DNA from: Kribbella steppae
GTDB taxonomy: Bacteria; Actinomycetota; Actinomycetes; Propionibacteriales; Kribbellaceae
Direction of reading: 5' to 3'
NCBI RefSeq assembly: GCF_004342025.1
Contig: NZ_SLWN01000025.1
Location: 1 to 64,000 of the forward strand
Length of the DNA stretch: 64,000 bases
Of the stretch, positions 15,641 through 23,692 are shown one piece after another; position 1 is the first letter of the stretch; every line of letters starts with the position of its first letter. Under the pieces are notes generated by a model, which had not been told where the DNA came from, did no database searches, and saw nothing but the letters and a program-made list of their open reading frames with translations. Position numbers and translations under genes: made by a program.

Positions 15641-16833
15641 ATGAGAATGCGTCTGGCCTGGCCGGCTGTCGCCGCCGTCGCCCTGGTCTTCGGTCTCGCA
15701 GCACCACCTGCGGCTACTGCGGCTCCGCTTGCTCCGACTGCTCCGCTTGCTCCGAGTCAGAGCGCCGTACCGCAGCAACTGTCACCCGAGATCCAGCAGA
15801 TCGTCGACAATCTGCCGGCCATGCGGGAGCGCGCGGCCGCGGTCAAGGCCGAGCTCGGGCTGCCCGACACTCCGGTGCAGGACGCCGTACTGGCTGCCAT
15901 CGACCCGACGCAGTACGAGTGCTCCGCCGCCACACCGCCGGTGGTGGCCGCGGTCATACCGGATGCGTCCAGCTGGACGTTCGAGCAGCAGTTGGCCGTC
16001 CTCCATGTGCTGCTGTTCCAGATGGCGCTGGTCGACGCGGCGTACCTGCCGCAGCCCGGTCCGTACACGTACGGCGCACAGGGCGAATTCACGAATGTGG
16101 TCAATCGCACGATCCGCGACCTGCGGGGGTTCTGGGACATCCCGTCCGGCGACATCGAACTCGTCCCCGCCCACGGCCGGTCGATGCTCGACCCGGAGGT
16201 GAACTACCGCGTCTTCACCGCCGTCTACGGCCTCGACCCGGCAGCGTCGCGGGTGTCCGCCGACCTTGTCGCACGCGAGCTCAACAGCCCGGTACTCGGG
16301 TACGGCGACCTGCCGCTCTTCACCTTCAACGCCTATGCCGCACCGGGTGGCGAGGTCATTCCGGGGTACGGCGTCTCGCCGAAGCGGATCGCGTTCGGCG
16401 ACGGTGTGCTCGAGGGCTTCGCCCGAGTCGGACTCGGCGACGTGGCGCCGCAGGCGATCCTGGCGCATGAGTTCGGTCACCAGGTGCAGTACGCCGACGG
16501 CCTGATGCGCGACGACCTGCCCGCGCCCGAGGCGTCGCGCTGGGCCGAACTGATGGCCGACGCGTACAGCTCGTACTTCCTCACCCACGCCCGCGGCGCG
16601 TCGATGCAGTGGAACCGGGTCGCGTCGTTCGGCCAGATGTTCTACCAGGCGACTGCGGCTTCACCGCCGCGGGTCACCACGGCACGCCGAACCAGCGGAT
16701 GCGGTCCGCGCTGTGGGCCTACGGCGTCGCGAACAGTGCCCGCCCGCAGGGCACCATCCTGCCGGCGCTCACCTTCTTCGACCTGTTCGCGGCGCAGTAC
16801 CCGCAGCTGATCGCCCCCGACGCCACCAGCTAG
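15641..16833 (+). pseudogene. Secreted neutral zinc metallopeptidase, frameshifted near the 3' end
   Basis: Signal peptide (LAWPAVAAVALVFGLAAPPA), a Pro-rich linker, then a zinc-peptidase domain with QAILAHEFGHQVQYADGL (HExxH) and WAELMADAYSSYFLTHARG. After FGQMFYQ (about 16650) the frame runs off into a low-complexity Arg/Ser-rich tail, whereas the -1 frame continues GDCGFTAAGHHGTPNQRMRS and on to PALTFFDLFAAQYPQL with a stop at 16833. A one-base loss near 16649-16653 explains this. It is a recent mutation or a sequencing error. AGGAG at 15630-15634 supports the start. Confidence 0.82.
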
Positions 16834-16843
16834 CCCTCCCCCA

Positions 16844-16883
16844 GGGCGCCGTACGCCGACCGTCCCCCCGGCGTACGGCGCCC
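16844..16883 (+). terminator. Strong hairpin terminator after the metallopeptidase gene
   Basis: A perfect 15-bp stem (16844-16858 with 16869-16883, GGGCGCCGTACGCCG and its complement) around a 10-base C-rich loop, 11 bases past the stop codon. There is no T tract, as is common in high-GC actinobacteria. Confidence 0.8.
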
Positions 16884-16977
16884 GTCTCATCAGTCGTTCA
16901 GGAACTCGTTTTGGCGCCGGCGCCCAACTCCTCTATGCTTACGGCTGTCCCTGGAGCTTCGGCTCCCGCGGGTCCGA

Positions 16978-17050
16978 GTCCCCATCGTCTAGTGGCCTAG
17001 GACGCTGCCCTTTCAAGGCGGTAACGCGGGTTCGAATCCCGTTGGGGATA
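16978..17050 (+). tRNA. tRNA-Glu (anticodon TTC)
   Basis: A cloverleaf of 73 bases. The acceptor GTCCCCA pairs with TGGGGAT (one G-U), the anticodon loop CTTTCAA carries TTC between GCC and GGC arms, and the T arm CGGGTTCGAATCCCG is canonical. The discriminator is A17050. The CCA end is not encoded. Confidence 0.96.
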
Positions 17051-17109
17051 CGGTCGAAAGACCGGTGTCAGAACCACCTCGGAGATGCTGTAGGATCATC
17101 GAGAAATCT

Positions 17110-17183
17110 GGCCCAGTGGCGCAGTTGGTTAGCGTGCCGCCCTGTCACGGCGGAGGTCGCGGGTTCGAGTCCCGTCTGGGTCG
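17110..17183 (+). tRNA. tRNA-Asp (anticodon GTC)
   Basis: 74 bases. The acceptor GGCCCAG pairs with CTGGGTC, the D loop is AGTTGGTT, the anticodon loop CTGTCAC carries GTC, and the T arm is CGGGTTCGAGTCCCG. The discriminator is G17183. It lies 59 bases after tRNA-Glu, probably in one transcript. Confidence 0.96.
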
Positions 17184-17189
17184 CCAGGA

Positions 17190-17219
17190 GAAGGCGGCGG
17201 TGTCAAACACCGCCGCCAT
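17190..17219 (+). repeat. Short inverted repeat between tRNA-Asp and tRNA-Phe
   Basis: GGCGGTGT and ACACCGCC (around 17193-17216) form a small hairpin between the two tRNA genes. It may act as an RNA-processing or termination signal. Confidence 0.35.
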
Positions 17220-17231
17220 ATTTTCTCCTCC

Positions 17232-17304
17232 GGTCAGGTAGCTCAGCTGGTAGAGCGTCCGCCTGAAAAGCGGAAGGTCGGCGGTTCGAGACCGCCCCTG
17301 ACCA
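17232..17304 (+). tRNA. tRNA-Phe (anticodon GAA)
   Basis: 73 bases. The acceptor GGTCAGG pairs with CCTGACC, the anticodon loop CTGAAAA carries GAA, and the T arm is GCGGTTCGAGACCGC. The discriminator is A17304. The 3' end of this gene is a plausible phage/ICE attachment site, since an integrase remnant starts ~60 bases downstream. Confidence 0.96.
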
Positions 17305-17366
17305 CCTCTCTCACCTTCGGATTCTCAATCTGAGAACCGCCGATCCTCCCGCTAGTCCAGCAACGT

Positions 17367-17520
17367 CTACCCGGCGGCCGCCTCGGCGAGCTGGTTCAGC
17401 GCCTTCCGCTGGATCCTCCAGCGATGCGCGCGCGTAGATCGCTATCGTCACCTGTGTGTCCGCGTGCTCGACGATCGCCTGCACGATGTGCGGTGGCGCC
17501 GGCCGAGCACGCCGAGGCCG
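17367..17520 (-). pseudogene. Decayed C-terminus of a tyrosine recombinase (integrase)
   Basis: On the minus strand the sequence reads PPHIVQAIVEHADTQVTIAIYARASLED, then after one frame change IQRKALNQLAEAAAG to a stop at 17367. This is the box II region of a phage/ICE integrase (H-x-D-x-x-x-T-x-x-IYAHAS, containing the catalytic Tyr). The part farther upstream (17520-17670) is scrambled and no N-terminal or catalytic Arg-containing half is found. Its position just past tRNA-Phe with its 3' end facing the tRNA is the standard arrangement of an integrated element, so this is a scar. Confidence 0.7.
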
Positions 17521-17660
17521 GGCGTTGAGGTCTGTCGCGGCTCCTTGCTGGCGGCCTGGTACGCGTGCACACTCGGACTGGCGGTACTTCGCGCCGCGGG
17601 CCGGATCCTGGTGCCTGCACCACGTCCGACCCACCCGTGGCCGCGACCGTGGGAGGCGGC

Positions 17661-18380
17661 ATGGACGAGTCACGAGCTCTTCAGCGCGCGGGATGGGCGG
17701 GCGCCGCTTCGGTCGTGCTGCTCGTCGTCGGGGTGGCGCTGGGCTACCTGGTCGGCGTCGACGACCCAGGTATGTCGGACTCGGACATCCTCGAGAGGCT
17801 CAACGACGACGCGCGGCAGACCGCCGCCGGCATCGGGCTGCCCGTGCTCGCTGCGGGGGTCGCGCTGCTGCTCTGGTTCGCCACCGGTCTGCGGCGAGTG
17901 CTGGACCGACTGTCCGGCGGCGACCCGCTCGCGCACGCGATCGTGCCGGCCGCGGCGCTGTTCGGCGGGCTGATGATCACCGGTGTCTCACTCGATGTGG
18001 CGAGCGCGTTCGCGGCATGGTCGGACGAGTTCACCGCCGACCCGGACACCGTCCGTGCGCTCGGCATGGCAGGGCAGGTCCTCGCACTCACCGGGCTGAT
18101 CGGCTGCGGTGTGCTGGTCGCCGTCACGACGCGGATCGCCCAGCAGGCGCGCGCCCTGCCGACGTGGGCCGTCTGGGTGTCCTACGCCGTCGCCATGCTG
18201 TGCCTGTCCGGCTTCTGGAGCGGGGGCATGGCGTCCGTGGCCTTCGCGTTGTGGCTCATCGGCGCCGTCATCGGGGTGCTGCGCGCGGCGCGGAGGACAC
18301 CGCCGGCGCCGGCCGACCCGGCACAGGGCGCACCGGCTCCGGAGGCGGCCCGCACGCCCCCGACCGACGCCAGCGGCTGA
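17661..18380 (+). CDS. Six-TM membrane protein of unknown function
   Basis: 239 residues with about six predicted membrane helices (first AGAASVVLLVVGVALGYLVGV, last MASVAFALWLIGAVIGVLRAA) and a cytoplasmic Pro/Ala-rich tail. No family motif is recognised. The ATG at 17661 follows GGGAGG at 17651-17656. It lies just beyond the integrase scar and may belong to the accessory segment. Confidence 0.72.
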   Translation: MDESRALQRAGWAGAASVVLLVVGVALGYLVGVDDPGMSDSDILERLNDDARQTAAGIGLPVLAAGVALLLWFATGLRRVLDRLSGGDPLAHAIVPAAALFGGLMITGVSLDVASAFAAWSDEFTADPDTVRALGMAGQVLALTGLIGCGVLVAVTTRIAQQARALPTWAVWVSYAVAMLCLSGFWSGGMASVAFALWLIGAVIGVLRAARRTPPAPADPAQGAPAPEAARTPPTDASG

Positions 18381-18556
18381 CGCCCCAGCCGACGGTTGTA
18401 CACAGCCCGGCCGGCGTCCACACCTGGCCTCCGCACGCGCCGCGGAACGGTTGCGCGCGGCATCGTCTCCCGACGGTTGGAGGGTCCCGCCGCAAACCTC
18501 TACCCGTCTGGAACTGGGACAGGACTTGGCCGACGTCATGGGTATCGTGCTCACCT

Positions 18557-19030
18557 GTGAGTGTGACGGTGCGTACCTACGAACCTGAAGATGCTGAGCC
18601 GACCTGGGAGGCGTACTTCCGGGCGATTCGCGACACAGCGTCGAAGGACTACTCGTCGGAGCAGGTCGCCGCATGGGCGCCGGAATCGGTCGATCTTGTG
18701 GAGTGGAATGAACGCCGGTCGGCCGCTCATACCTTCGTTGCGGTGATCGACGAACGAGTCGTGGGATTCAGCGACGTCACCGATGACGGCCTGCTCGACA
18801 TGCTCTTCGTGCACCCGGATGCCAGCGGCCGCGGCGCTGCACGGGCCCTCGTCGAGGCCGTCATTGTCAAGGCCCGCGAGTTGGGTCTGTCCGAGCTTCA
18901 CACTCACGCGAGTCGAACGGCCCGGCCCGCGTTCGAGCGTTTCGGCTTCGAAGTGGAGCGGGCCAACGCTCACAACTGGATCCGCGGCGAGAACCTACCC
19001 AACTACGACATGCACCTGAAGTTCGACTAG
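18557..19030 (+). CDS. GNAT-family N-acetyltransferase
   Basis: 157 residues. The GNAT fold is supported by VTVRTYEPEDAEPTWEAYF at the start, AHTFVAVIDERVVGFSDV (beta 2-4), the acetyl-CoA loop MLFVHPDASGRGAARALVEAV (Q/R-x-x-G-x-G/A motif A) and FERFGFEVER (motif B). The GTG at 18557 is the natural start in frame. The substrate is unknown. The gene follows the membrane protein with a 176-base gap and points to the convergent desaturase. Confidence 0.85.
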   Translation: MSVTVRTYEPEDAEPTWEAYFRAIRDTASKDYSSEQVAAWAPESVDLVEWNERRSAAHTFVAVIDERVVGFSDVTDDGLLDMLFVHPDASGRGAARALVEAVIVKARELGLSELHTHASRTARPAFERFGFEVERANAHNWIRGENLPNYDMHLKFD

Positions 19031-19146
19031 GTCGCCCATCAGGAATAGCCGGCCAGCGCGGGCGGCACATTCGCCAGAGCCATGGTCCGGTGTATCTAGC
19101 CTGTGGAGCCCGGCGGTCGGGTCGCGGGTGGCTGGAGCTCATCAGG

Positions 19147-20085
19147 TCAAGCGGGCGCGCGCTTCTTCTCGAGGCGTTCCTGGTTTGGCCATTTGACGTC
19201 GTATGCCCAGCCAAGCCGCTCGAAGCGTTTGATGAGCAGGGCGTTGATGTCGACCTGTCCAATGAGTACACCGTGGCGTGCGCAGGTGGGGTCGGCGTGG
19301 TGGAGGTTGTGCCATGACTCGCCCTGACTCAGGATCGCGAGCCACCACACATTTCCTGACCGGTCGCGGGAGGCGAAGGGTTTGTCGCCGGTGACATGAC
19401 AGATCGAGTTGATCGAGAACGTGACGTGGTGCATCAGGGCGATACGGACCAGTGTGCCCCAGAAGAACCCGGTAGCGGCCCCGTGCCATGACCTGTCCCA
19501 AAGACCACCGATGAATGCAGGTGCCAGCAGAGAGATCACCGCCAACCCACGGAAATGCCGCGAAATCGACGCCAGGTCAGGGTCGTTCAGGAGGTCTGGT
19601 GCATAGTGCTTCGGGTCAGCGCGATCCTCACCCCACAGCACCCACCCGACATGGGCGAAGATGAATCCCTTGGTCACCGCCCAAGCGGTGGTGCCGTAGC
19701 GCCACGGCGAATGTGGGTCGCCGTCTCTGTCGGAGAACTTGTGGTGTTTACGGTGGTCGGCGACCCAGCGGATGACGGGACCTTCGAGAGCCATACTGCC
19801 GGCGATGGCAAGGGCGATCTTGAGGCCGCGCTTGCTCTTGAACGAGCCGTGGGTGAAGCCTCGGTGGTAGCCGACGCCGATGCCCGTGGTGGTGATCACG
19901 TAGAACACGACCAGCAGCACGATGTCGCGCCAGCCGATCCAGCCGCCCCAGGCGAAGAAGATCCCTGGCAGTAGCGCGAGAGTAGGCACGACGATGAAAA
20001 CCCAGATGAGCCCACGTTCGAGCTTGCCGCCAACGGCTTGGAACTCGCCCGGAGGCGCGTCATCAGAACCTGCTGCTGAACTCAC
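19147..20085 (-). CDS. Acyl-CoA/acyl-lipid desaturase (integral membrane)
   Basis: 312 residues with the three His boxes of a delta-9-type membrane desaturase: HRGFTH (74-79), HRKHH (111-115) and HNLHH (259-263). These bind a di-iron centre in the cytosol, with paired membrane helices (IWVFIVVPTLALLPGIFFAW, IVLLVVFYVITTTGIGVGY, LAVISLLAPAFIGGLW) between. It introduces a cis double bond into saturated acyl chains and so tunes membrane fluidity. The Lys/Arg-rich C-terminus is normal. No electron donor or regulator gene is adjacent. Confidence 0.93.
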   Translation of the reverse strand: MSSAAGSDDAPPGEFQAVGGKLERGLIWVFIVVPTLALLPGIFFAWGGWIGWRDIVLLVVFYVITTTGIGVGYHRGFTHGSFKSKRGLKIALAIAGSMALEGPVIRWVADHRKHHKFSDRDGDPHSPWRYGTTAWAVTKGFIFAHVGWVLWGEDRADPKHYAPDLLNDPDLASISRHFRGLAVISLLAPAFIGGLWDRSWHGAATGFFWGTLVRIALMHHVTFSINSICHVTGDKPFASRDRSGNVWWLAILSQGESWHNLHHADPTCARHGVLIGQVDINALLIKRFERLGWAYDVKWPNQERLEKKRAPA

Positions 20086-20426
20086 TGTCCACTCCTAGGA
20101 TGCTGGTCCCCGTAGACCGACACTTGAGCACGGCTGGGCATGGTGAGCAGCCTCGTGGGCGGACTCCGGCGCGCTTCTGAACGCACAAGCCCCGACGTCC
20201 CGATAGGCCCCGGCGGACCGAGGCGTATCCATCAGGTTCCCCGATGCATGAGCATTTACTCGCGCTTGCGCGGGTGATTCACCGGCGCCTCGGGAACGGG
20301 GAACCTCGCGCTGGCCCTGTCGGAGGAGGTGCTGCGTGGCAAGCGCGCGCTGCCGGGCGGATCCCGGTCTGAGCCACGTGGGACGGCTACGTCGTCCGTG
20401 CGGCAGGATCTGATCGGCACGGGATT
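20086..20426. other. Gene-free stretch between desaturase and ECF42 locus
   Basis: About 340 bases before the ECF-type promoter. I see no credible reading frame or RNA motif. Sequence fragments such as repeated GCGCG and a CCACGTGG-like palindrome near 20376 are not interpretable by eye. Confidence 0.5.
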
Positions 20427-20436
20427 TGTCGAGTGT

Positions 20437-20461
20437 TGTCGATTCCGGGCCGGGCGTGCGA
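20437..20461 (+). promoter_or_regulatory. Candidate ECF42-type promoter (TGTCGA-N16-CGA)
   Basis: TGTCGA (20437-20442), a 16-base spacer, then CGA (20459-20461), about 45 bases upstream of the DGPF gene. The ECF42 group is reported to recognise a TGTCGA -35 element with a CGA-type -10, so this fits autoregulation of the dgpf-ecf42 operon. A second TGTCGA at 20427-20432 lacks a matching -10 box. Confidence 0.6.
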
Positions 20462-20505
20462 CGTAGGGGTGTAGGGCGACAATCAATCACCGGAGGAGAG
20501 ACACG

Positions 20506-20862
20506 ATGGCTCAGTACGCGATCTTGATCTACGCGGAAGACTCTGCCCACGCGCTGGACGCCACCCCGGAAGAGCTCGAGACGTGCGACGGGCACGCCGA
20601 CGAGGTTGAGCAGGAGGGCGCCATGGTCGCCGCGTTCGCGTTGACGCCCAGGGACATGGCGACCTCGATTCGTGGTGACGTCGTCACGGACGGCCCGTTC
20701 CTGGAGGCCAAGGAAGTGGTGGCGGGCTTCTATGTGATCGAGGCGCCCGACCTGGATGCCGCCGTGGAGATCGCTCGGCGCAACCCTGCCACCCAGGAGG
20801 GTGGCGGTGTGGAGGTGCGACCTGTGCACAGCGGCGGAGTCACGGCCCCGCCCGTCGAGTGA
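20506..20862 (+). CDS. YCII/DGPF-domain protein, ECF42 partner
   Basis: 118 residues: AQYAILIYAEDSAHA at the start and the eponymous VVTDGPFLEAKEVVAGFYVIEAPDLDAAVEIA. DGPF proteins are the conserved genomic partner of ECF42 sigma factors; whether they act as enzymes or regulate the sigma factor is unsettled. A strong ribosome site (GGAGGAGAG, ~20494) precedes the ATG. The stop overlaps the ATG of the sigma gene (TGATG), so the two are translationally coupled. Confidence 0.93.
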   Translation: MAQYAILIYAEDSAHALDATPEELETCDGHADEVEQEGAMVAAFALTPRDMATSIRGDVVTDGPFLEAKEVVAGFYVIEAPDLDAAVEIARRNPATQEGGGVEVRPVHSGGVTAPPVE

Positions 20863-22133
20863 TGACGGACCCCGCAGACGTCGAAACTGCGGTCGTCGAT
20901 GCGCACCGTCGCGCGTGGGCCTTGGTGCTCGCCGCGACGGCGCGTGTCGTCCGGGACCTGGACCTGGCCGAGGAGTGCGTGCAGGAGGCGTACGCCGCGG
21001 CGCTGGTGAGCTGGGCCCGCGACGGGATCCCGGACAACCCAGCAGCGTGGCTGACCACCACGTCCAAGCGCCGCGCGATGGACGCGGTACGGCGCGAGCA
21101 GGTGTTCCGCTCGAAGCTGCCGTTACTGGTGGAGCCCGAGGAAGTGGTGGACGAGATCGCCATGGACGAACCCGTCGAGCAGGTTGAGCTGGAGGACGTC
21201 GTACCGGATGAACGGCTGCGGCTGATCTTCCTGTGCTGCCACCCGGCGTTGGCGCAGGATGCGCAGCTGGCTCTCACACTGAGGCTGGTGTGCGGAGTGT
21301 CGACCGGTGACACCGCCAAGGCGTTGCTGGTGTCGGAGCCGACGATGGCCGCCCGGATCACGCGGGCCAAGAAGAAGATCTCGACCGCCAGGATTCCCTA
21401 CCGGATGCCGGGCGCGGCCGAATTGCCGGATCGACTGCGCGCGGTGCTCGCCGTGATCCATCTGCTGTTCACCGCCGGGCACACCGCGCCATCGGGCACG
21501 TCGCTGGTGCGCACGGACCTGGTGGACCAGTCGCTGCATCTGGCCCGGATGCTACGGGATCTGATGCCCGACGAGCGGGAGGTGTGGGGGCTCCTCGCCT
21601 TGCTGCTGGTCACAGACGCCCGGCGTGCCGGCCGCGTCGACTCCGACGGCCGGCTGCTGCGGCTGGAGGACCAGGATCGATCGCTGTGGGACCGAGCAGC
21701 GATCGCCGAGGCGCACGACTTGATCGTGGACGGCCTGCGTGGCGGGCGACCCGGACGCTACGTCCTGCAGGCGGCGATCGCATCCCTGTACGCCGAGGCA
21801 TCGACGTACGACGAAACGGACTGGCCGCAGATCGTGACCCTGTACGACGAACTGTTGTTGGTGTGGCCGTCTCCGGTGGTGGCGTTGAACCGCGCCGTGG
21901 CGGTCGCGATGGTCTCCGGGCCGGCCCGATCGTTGGCGGAGATCGACGAGTTGGAGAAGGACGGCCGGCTCGCGAGGTACCAGTACCTTCCCTCGATCAA
22001 GGCAGACCTTCTCCAGCGACTGGGTCGCAACGACGAGGCCGCGATCGCCTACCGTCACGCTCTTGAGCTGACCAGCAACGAGGCCGAGCGAGCATTCCTG
22101 GCCGACCGCCTCGCAAATCTCAATCGGCCGTAG
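20862..22133 (+). CDS. ECF42-group RNA polymerase sigma factor
   Basis: About 423 residues, long for an ECF factor because of a C-terminal helical TPR-like extension. Sigma region 2 is RDLDLAEECVQEAYAAALVSW...NPAAWLTTTSKRRAMDAVRR and region 4 is LTLRLVCGVSTGDTAKALLVSEPTMAARITRAKKKI. The extension (LFTAGHTAPSG, VVALNRAVAVAMVSGP, LGRNDEAAIAYRHALEL) is the conserved tail needed for activity in this group. No anti-sigma gene is present, as is usual for ECF42. The upstream DGPF gene and TGTCGA promoter complete the locus. Confidence 0.93.
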   Translation: MTDPADVETAVVDAHRRAWALVLAATARVVRDLDLAEECVQEAYAAALVSWARDGIPDNPAAWLTTTSKRRAMDAVRREQVFRSKLPLLVEPEEVVDEIAMDEPVEQVELEDVVPDERLRLIFLCCHPALAQDAQLALTLRLVCGVSTGDTAKALLVSEPTMAARITRAKKKISTARIPYRMPGAAELPDRLRAVLAVIHLLFTAGHTAPSGTSLVRTDLVDQSLHLARMLRDLMPDEREVWGLLALLLVTDARRAGRVDSDGRLLRLEDQDRSLWDRAAIAEAHDLIVDGLRGGRPGRYVLQAAIASLYAEASTYDETDWPQIVTLYDELLLVWPSPVVALNRAVAVAMVSGPARSLAEIDELEKDGRLARYQYLPSIKADLLQRLGRNDEAAIAYRHALELTSNEAERAFLADRLANLNRP

Positions 22134-22254
22134 CACCGTCCCGCTACCGGCGGGATGCTGTGCGAGGGGCCAAGCTCACACCAGTGGTGGCTCTCCAACG
22201 ACCACAGGCAGGCCTCGGCCCGTGCGCCCACGGGTCAACGGGTTCTGGAGGGGG

Positions 22255-22761
22255 TTAGCTGAGAGATCGACGCCAAGACTCTCCGAGCGCACGCGACGTG
22301 TCCGGCAACTCCTCGACGAACGGGACCTTGCTGACGCTTTGGTGATATTGCTCGACGGCATCCTTCACGGAGAGGCGTCCGAACTGGAGGGACGTCAACA
22401 CACCTTCGAGTTCCGTGGTGCAAACCTCCGCGGCGGTGACGCGGGCGGCGAGGTCCTGAGATTTGCTCAGGTTGCTGGAAATGACCGACACCAAGGAGAC
22501 GATCAACGCGGCCAGACAGAGCGGCCGCCAAACATCCGCACCGCTGCCGAGTGACAATTCTCGCTTGACGCTGTCGGTGAATGGCTGGCCCGCCAGGGCT
22601 GGACCAGCCACGAAAACGGCCGCCATCGCGCTACTGATGATGCTGATATTGGTCAGCCGATTGCGGCGCGGCCGGGCTTCGTGCAGAAAGGCAGCGATAC
22701 CCGCCCGCCGAGTTTCGATCTGCGCGCGTAACTCCGCACGGACCTTAGGATCATCAGGCAT
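22255..22761 (-). CDS. Two-TM protein with helical cytosolic ends, unknown function
   Basis: 168 residues from the ATG at 22761 (AGGGGGAC just upstream; longer readings have no ribosome site). An N-terminal charged helix (RAELRAQIETRRAGIAAFLHEA) is followed by TM1 (ISIISSAMAAVFVAGPALA), a ~25-residue loop, TM2 (PLCLAALIVSLVSVISS) and a ~75-residue helical C-terminal domain (SQDLAARVTAAEVCTTELEG, VEQYHQSVSKVPFVEELP). The layout resembles SLATT/DUF4231-type two-TM proteins, some of which are effectors in defence systems. That match is by topology only. Confidence 0.65.
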   Translation of the reverse strand: MPDDPKVRAELRAQIETRRAGIAAFLHEARPRRNRLTNISIISSAMAAVFVAGPALAGQPFTDSVKRELSLGSGADVWRPLCLAALIVSLVSVISSNLSKSQDLAARVTAAEVCTTELEGVLTSLQFGRLSVKDAVEQYHQSVSKVPFVEELPDTSRALGESWRRSLS

Positions 22762-23190
22762 CCTGTCCCCCTGCCTACCCCGACCTACCAGGTCCGCGAT
22801 CAAGGCGGCCGGCGTATGGGTGCCAGGTCGTGCAACAGTCGCAGAGCCGGCGATGAGGCTCATTCGTTACTACAAGTCTTGCACCGCCACTTCGTTTCCA
22901 CCAGCCCGCAAGCTACGGACAGTCGATTCACGCTCACCTCACCAAGTAATACTTCACAGAATGTCTCGAGAGAGATAAGCGCGACTTTGCGGTGCGCGTT
23001 TGGGTGGCGACATTCGGCCACATTGCTGGAACACCTCACACTGACCACGATCAAATGTTTGTTGCAAAGCGTAACCACGTCGTGGGTGACGAGGCGTTCG
23101 GGTGAACGATCGGCGAGAGCTTCGCGCGTACGACGGCCGCCGCCGGCTGGCCGGATCGCGGGGTGGCGGCGGTGGAATTAGGGTGCGGGG
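22762..23190. other. Gene-poor, lower-GC stretch
   Basis: About 430 bases, with 22860-23080 visibly poorer in G+C than the surroundings. A 72-codon Cys-rich frame on the minus strand (22860-23078) matches nothing I know. This looks like decayed or recently acquired DNA between two genes. Confidence 0.4.
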
Positions 23191-23661
23191 ATGAGTTTTC
23201 GGTTGGCTGCTTATGCGGTGTGTGTTGAGGGTGGGCGGGTGTTGGTGGCGCGTCATGTGTCGGCGCGGGGCGAGAGTACTTGGACTCTGCCGGGTGGTCG
23301 GGTTGAGCATGGGGAGGATCCGTTTGATGCGGTGATTCGGGAGGTCAGTGAGGAGACCGGATGTGACGCGGTGGTCGAGCGGCTGCTGGGCGTGGACTCG
23401 AGGCTGATCCCCGCGGCCGAACGCGCGGCCGGCGGACCCGATCACCAGAACGTCGGCATCTTCTATGCGGTCCGCATCACCAGCGGCGAGCTCCGGCCCG
23501 AGCCGAACGGCGAAATCGCCGAGTCGGTCTGGACCCCGATTCCCGAGGTCGCCCACTTGCGCCGGTCATCGTTGGTCGACATCGGCCTCGCCCTTGCCCA
23601 GACCGCTCCCCCGACCGGCCACGTCCCTCCCGTTCCGGTCGGCGGCCTGATCCAACACTGA
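23191..23661 (+). CDS. NUDIX hydrolase
   Basis: 156 residues. The NUDIX box is intact: GGRVEHGEDPFDAVIREVSEETGCD (G-x5-E-x7-REVxEExGC), preceded by WTLPGG. NUDIX enzymes hydrolyse nucleoside diphosphate derivatives using Mg2+ bound by the box glutamates. The specific substrate is not inferable. The first ~150 bases use G/T-rich codons, unlike the more C-rich remainder. Single gene, ATG at 23191 after a GGGTGCGGGG stretch. Confidence 0.9.
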   Translation: MSFRLAAYAVCVEGGRVLVARHVSARGESTWTLPGGRVEHGEDPFDAVIREVSEETGCDAVVERLLGVDSRLIPAAERAAGGPDHQNVGIFYAVRITSGELRPEPNGEIAESVWTPIPEVAHLRRSSLVDIGLALAQTAPPTGHVPPVPVGGLIQH

Positions 23662-23692
23662 GCCCTCGCTCATCTGGTTGCCTGAGACAACC

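Noticed and set aside
22860..23078. 72-codon Cys-rich minus-strand frame
   Set aside because: No family similarity or ribosome site recognised; in a lower-GC decayed-looking stretch, so noted as intergenic.
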